From assembly GCA_963797485.1 (NCBI GenBank), contig CAWCPF010000002.1:1-64000 (forward strand): a stretch of 64,000 nt of DNA, read 5' to 3'. Below are positions 60,289-64,000 of the stretch, piece by piece. How positions within the stretch are numbered: position 1 is the stretch's first letter; every line of letters starts with the position of its first letter. The DNA is from CAWAND01 sp963797485. GTDB lineage: Bacteria > Chloroflexota > Anaerolineae > Anaerolineales > E44-bin32. The notes beneath the pieces were generated by a model. The model was not told the origin of the DNA. It saw only the letters and a program-made list of their open reading frames with translations, and searched no databases. The position numbers and the translations under genes are program-made.

Positions 60289-60303
60289 TTATGCTCCAGG
60301 ACC

Positions 60304-62067
60304 TTATGGCCCGTTTCCCAGGCCATAGACCGTCTCTCCGCCAAACACCCCTTCAGGCGTCAGTCCATAAGCCGTGAGGGCGCGGTCAACGCCGGACGGG
60401 TCAGCATAAGCGTTCATATCCACCAACACATAGCGCACCCCCAGCTTGCTCAGTTCGCTGAGGCTGGCCTCACTCGGAAAGCCATCCATAATCGGCCGGA
60501 TTCGCAGGTACTGCCCCGGCGGATAAGCATTGAAGAAACCACCCAGGAAAGGTTTCTTATTGACCAGGGTGTAATACACCTGAATCTGGTCCTGCTCCAG
60601 GTCAAACGGGAAAATGGCGACCGCGCCCTGGTCCGGCTGAGCCGCCAGCCACACATCCACCGGCCTTGGCACGACCCTGACCAGTTGAAAGGATCCGGGA
60701 TAGAAATCCAAGACGACGAGTGCCAATATGGCCCCTGCCAGAGCGGTTCGCATCCGGGCCGAGGCTTTCGAGAGCAGACTGTGGGCACCGAGGCCGGCGA
60801 GGCCGCAAATGGCCAGAAGCACCAGTATGCCGGTCCGCTTGAATGTGCGCATCTTGGCATACAAAGGGAAGAATTTGAAAAGGAAGTAGCCTGGCATCGG
60901 GATCGACGTCTCACTCCGCCCCAGCAGGCCTTGCAGCGGTCCTGGAACCGCAACGTGAACCATGGACTCGTTCCAGAAAAGGTGGGTTCCCAGGGTCAGA
61001 ACGAAGGCCACGCCAAACAGCAGCAGCAACAGGTGTGTCGTCCGCTTGAGCGACGGCGTCCTGAGGCCCTTGATGGCCCCGGCGATCGCCAGCGGAAGAC
61101 CGACCGCTCCCATGTAGAGGCTGCCCTCTATCCAGTGATCGCGGGCGAACTGGCCGGCTACCCATGGGCCCAGGAGAAAATGATCCGTTGACGGGAGCAG
61201 GAAATCCGACAGGCTGGCCGAACCGTTGACAACGTCGGCGATTGATCGGTCGGGCAGCTTGCTTCCGGCCGCCAGAGAGACAAACGGAGCCTCCCCTATG
61301 GCCACCAACGGAAGGGACCAAAGCACCGCCAGGCCGACTTGGCGCCAGAAACTCACCCGCCGCAGCCGGGCACGGTCCCACAACAGCAGGTATGCGCCGG
61401 CGGCGAAGAAAGTCACCACCGCCGTCATATAGAACGCGTATTGCGACGTCATGCTCACCAGGCCAAAAGACAAGCCGGTCAGGGGCGCCGCCCAGCGCGT
61501 CTCCGGCAGCCCGCCGAGCAGGCTGATGACGCCCATGAAATAGAGCGGGAACCACATTGTCCCATCAACATTCAGATGTCCGGCGCGGAAGTGCGCCACA
61601 CGGAACGGCATGAAGCCGAAAAGGGTCCCGGCGATCAAGGCGGCCCACACGCTCCCCGTCAGCCGTCGGACCCACACGAAGGCCGAGAGGCCCGAAAGCG
61701 CGAAGGTGGCCATCATCACCAGGTTGTAGCCGAGGACCGGCCCTGACAGCAGGCTGAATGGCAAGCCCATCAAGATCTGAACCGGCGTGATCTCGGTGCG
61801 AGCCAAATTCCAACCTTGCGGATAGTTGAGCTGTGGGACGTCAAGGGGAAGGCTGTGGAGTTGAAAGAGCGCTTTTTGGAACCAGCCGATCAGCCACACA
61901 AACTGCATGTTATCGCCGAACTGGTCGACGACATCTTGGCCGGCGTGTAGGCTCAGGGGCCAGGTGAACAGGACCGTGAGCGCCAAGAACCATCCGACCA
62001 CCAGGGCCCACATCCCCCACCGGACATCCCGCCTGGGGCTCTCGGAGCGGACACGGTTGTCAAGCAT
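60304..62067 (-). CDS. polytopic membrane protein, YfhO/GT-C-like
   Basis: This intact protein of about 587 residues starts at ATG 62067 (MLDNRVRSESPRR). It has a first helix (about residues 20-37), the luminal VDQFGDNMQFVWLIGWFQKA, PQLNYPQGWNLARTEITPVQ and FRVAHFRAGHLNVDGTMWFP, around ten further helices and a C-terminal soluble domain of about 130 residues. The D residue in the first loop and the HF..GH motif fit a GT-C-like enzyme acting on the outer face of the membrane. It is related to 58698-60233. Confidence 0.7.
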   Translation of the reverse strand: MLDNRVRSESPRRDVRWGMWALVVGWFLALTVLFTWPLSLHAGQDVVDQFGDNMQFVWLIGWFQKALFQLHSLPLDVPQLNYPQGWNLARTEITPVQILMGLPFSLLSGPVLGYNLVMMATFALSGLSAFVWVRRLTGSVWAALIAGTLFGFMPFRVAHFRAGHLNVDGTMWFPLYFMGVISLLGGLPETRWAAPLTGLSFGLVSMTSQYAFYMTAVVTFFAAGAYLLLWDRARLRRVSFWRQVGLAVLWSLPLVAIGEAPFVSLAAGSKLPDRSIADVVNGSASLSDFLLPSTDHFLLGPWVAGQFARDHWIEGSLYMGAVGLPLAIAGAIKGLRTPSLKRTTHLLLLLFGVAFVLTLGTHLFWNESMVHVAVPGPLQGLLGRSETSIPMPGYFLFKFFPLYAKMRTFKRTGILVLLAICGLAGLGAHSLLSKASARMRTALAGAILALVVLDFYPGSFQLVRVVPRPVDVWLAAQPDQGAVAIFPFDLEQDQIQVYYTLVNKKPFLGGFFNAYPPGQYLRIRPIMDGFPSEASLSELSKLGVRYVLVDMNAYADPSGVDRALTAYGLTPEGVFGGETVYGLGNGP

Positions 62068-62179
62068 GGGTGTCGGTCCAGATAGGGACGTGGCTAGTAC
62101 CCAGTCAACATGGTTGCGTCGGCTTTGCATGGGCAGTCGACTGCCCTGGCGAGCCCATCCAGTTCATCCGGACGGGGCA

Positions 62180-63137
62180 CTAGTCTTCCCTGGACGATGT
62201 CAGATCGTCCTCAAACACAAGCGACTCGTCCCCGTGGTAGTGGATCTTGGTCCCGGCGATTTGGTCCGACACGAGGCCGAGCAGCCAGGTCATCAAGGCC
62301 GACGAAAACAGGAAGATCGCCGAATTGGGCAGCACAAGCCGGCCGGCGGCCCACAAGCCGGCGGCCCAAGCGAGCACGCCCAGGCCGGCCAGGAGCACAC
62401 CGGTAGGGAGGAAGATCCGCAAGGGATCGTACAGCATGACCATGCGCAAGATGACCCGGACGAAGCGGGCGCCGTCCTGAAAAGGCTGGATTTTGCTCTT
62501 TCCCGCCTGTCGAGGTTGCACATCGATGGGCACAAAAGTGACGTTGTATCCGGCCTTAAGAAACGCCAGCGTCGTGGTCGTAGGGGCGGAAAAGCCGTCC
62601 GGGAACAGGGGAAGGAAATGCACCACAGCCTGCCGCCGCATGGCGCGTAATCCGGATGTCAGGTCGTCGATACGGCGAGATACCAGCCAGCTGGAGAAGA
62701 CGTTGTAGAAGCGGTTGGCCCAGGTGCGTGTCAAAGGCCCCCGGTACCCCAGCGTGCGGGCCCCGATCACGAGATCATAGGGCGGTATGTGCGATAGCAG
62801 GTCGGGGAGGTGTTCGGGGCGGTGTTGGCCGTCGGCGTCCATGGTGACGACAATCTCGCCCCGGGCGGCGCGGATCCCGGTGCGCAGCGAGGCGCCGTTG
62901 CCACGGTTCACCAGATGGCGGACCACTTTCAACTGGGGATGGCGGGCCGCCAGCTGCTTGAGCGCGTCCGGCGTGCCGTCGGCCGGAGCCATCGTCCACG
63001 GCGATGATTTCGAAGGTCTCTCCTCGTGCCTCCAAGAAGCGGAGCAGATCGGTCAGGAGGTCGGCGATGAAGCCAGCCTCTTCGAAGACCGGGAGGACGA
63101 CCGATACGCGGACGGGCACGTTGGTTGACCGTTCCAT
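62180..63137 (-). pseudogene. GT2 glycosyltransferase (DPM1-like) with C-terminal helices, frameshifted
   Basis: The N-terminal frame (63137 to about 62985) holds RVSVVLPVFEEAGFIADLLT and IIAVDDGS. A shift near 62985 moves the sense to ADGTPDALKQLAARHPQLKV, HLVNRGNGASLRTGIRAARG, VVTMDADGQHRPEHLPDLLS (the DxD metal site) and AIFLFSSALMTWLLGLVSDQ. Two C-terminal helices are present. The rejoined product is about 319 residues. It probably makes a polyprenyl-phosphate sugar for the nearby GT-C proteins. Confidence 0.78.
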
Positions 63138-63205
63138 GCTGGAGCTAGAAACCCGACCTGAATCTGACATGCGTGCCTTCCTGCCGCCGGCGAGCTCGCT
63201 TCGGT

Positions 63206-64000
63206 TCAGTTCACGTCTGGCTCAGCGTAAAACTTCGCGTATTGGGTTTCCCCGATCCCGGCCAGACCCGCATAGTCAATCAGGCGGGCGTCGTCGGGCT
63301 CGACCGGCTTGAAAACCACCAGGACTGACCCCTGTTCCAGGATAGCCGTTATCTGGACCAACTGATCCTGGTAATCCGCCCGCGGGGCTTCCTGATACTG
63401 ATCGTACGAGATTGGCCGTACGTACGCCGGTTCCCCGGTCAGAATATAGACCATCTCGGGGTTGTTGGACACCAGCGGGGCACGCCCCTCATACTCGTGC
63501 ATGAGGGCAACCGTGTCGGCCCAGGTCACCCGACGGGCGGTGTAACCTATCCACGGGAATGGGTCCGACAAAGCCGCCAGGGTCGGTGTCAGATTGTAAG
63601 CCAACAGCACCAGCAGGTATGCGCCGGTCAACGTCCCCCAGATACCGACTCGCTTGGCCCGCGAAAGCAGAGCATGGGCGGCATCAACGGACAAAACGGC
63701 CAGCGCAACGAAGGCCGGGGCAAGATATCGAGCCGGCGCTGTCGCCGTGGTGCTGGCATCCAGAAGGGCCGAATTGGCAACCAGCACGGCCGCGTATGAG
63801 GCCAGATAGAGGAGGATCAACCACGGCAGGCTGCCGCCGGCGCCAGTCGGCATATCGATCTGTAGACGAGACACACGCCAATGCAGTCGAGCGCGGCTGA
63901 GCCAAATGAATCCCCCGATGAGAGCGGCCGCGATCAGGAATGCCAACAAGGCCCTCATGACGGTCGGAAGCGGGACCTCGTGAGGCACGAACCATGAGCT
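63206..64000 (-). CDS. polytopic GT39/PMT-like membrane protein, C-terminal part (5' end outside window)
   Basis: The frame is open to the window edge, so the N-terminal half is missing. The visible part has three or four helices, TATAPARYLAPAFVALAVLS, YTARRVTWADTVALMHEYEG, and the soluble C-terminal LVSNNPEMVYILTGEPAYV and VLVVFKPVEPDDARLIDYAG. This matches the C-terminal layout of 46741-48333 and 53228-54946, both of which keep the (V/L)(L/S)SNE region before a threonine/tyrosine-rich strand. Confidence 0.7.
   Translation of the reverse strand, partial: SSWFVPHEVPLPTVMRALLAFLIAAALIGGFIWLSRARLHWRVSRLQIDMPTGAGGSLPWLILLYLASYAAVLVANSALLDASTTATAPARYLAPAFVALAVLSVDAAHALLSRAKRVGIWGTLTGAYLLVLLAYNLTPTLAALSDPFPWIGYTARRVTWADTVALMHEYEGRAPLVSNNPEMVYILTGEPAYVRPISYDQYQEAPRADYQDQLVQITAILEQGSVLVVFKPVEPDDARLIDYAGLAGIGETQYAKFYAEPDVN

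Noticed and set aside
1..64000. search for CRISPR arrays, transposases, integrases, rRNA and tRNA
   Set aside because: No regularly spaced repeats, no DDE or tyrosine/serine recombinase motifs and no rRNA- or tRNA-like folds were found.

Overview
The window looks like a surface-polysaccharide (lipopolysaccharide-like or exopolysaccharide-like) locus from a GC-rich uncultured bacterium. The mix of gene families suggests Chloroflexota, perhaps Anaerolineae: MptE-like (DUF115) proteins beside glycosyltransferases, many polytopic GT-C/YfhO-like proteins, a DUF6056-like protein and membrane sulfatase-like proteins. That assignment is inferred from gene content; no marker gene, rRNA or tRNA is present. 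No CRISPR array or recognisable transposase was found.

Layout. 0-2.8 kb (+): the dTDP-rhamnose operon (rfbB 3' end, rfbA, rfbD), then a frameshifted small two-helix membrane protein. 2.9-9.9 kb: a rearranged block with a GT2 enzyme, an MptE-like protein, a polytopic glycosyltransferase-like protein, an 0.85-kb direct repeat carrying truncated copies of two of these, an FkbM methyltransferase and decayed remnants. 9.9-16 kb: a Wzx-type flippase (-), then rightward a GT2 enzyme, a decayed GT-C gene and a membrane sulfatase-like protein. 16-34.5 kb (-): several GT-C proteins, a bifunctional ATP sulfurylase/APS kinase, methyltransferases, a YbhN/AglD-type membrane protein and a sulfotransferase. 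34.6-39.1 kb (-): a compact assembly module of GT2, a WecA/MraY-type phosphoglycosyltransferase, an O-antigen ligase/polymerase and a Wzz-like protein. 39.3-50.3 kb (-): more GT-C, GT4 and GT2 enzymes, a second MptE-like protein and a methyltransferase. 50.5-64 kb: a duplicated and partly deleted GT-C gene, a second membrane sulfatase-like protein, PTPS-related and YfhO-like membrane proteins, a DPM1-like GT2 and a GT-C gene that runs off the end.

How it could work together. Rhamnose donor synthesis, WecA-like initiation, cytoplasmic GT2/GT4 assembly, flippase export, polymerase/ligase with Wzz-like length control, and periplasm-facing GT-C enzymes using polyprenyl-phosphate sugars form a plausible complete glycan pathway. 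Sat-CysC (PAPS supply) together with a PAPS-type sulfotransferase suggests that the glycan is sulfated. FkbM and other methyltransferases, plus the two sulfatase-like membrane enzymes, would decorate it further.

Quality caveat. About two dozen genes are interrupted by single-base frameshifts, while neighbouring long genes are intact. Some of this is probably sequencing or assembly indel error. Other lesions cannot be explained that way: a truncated tandem duplication, chimeric gene scars at 9.3-9.9 and 22.7-23.4 kb, and a paralog with an internal deletion at 50.6 kb. Broken genes are listed once, as one span, with the reading frames described.
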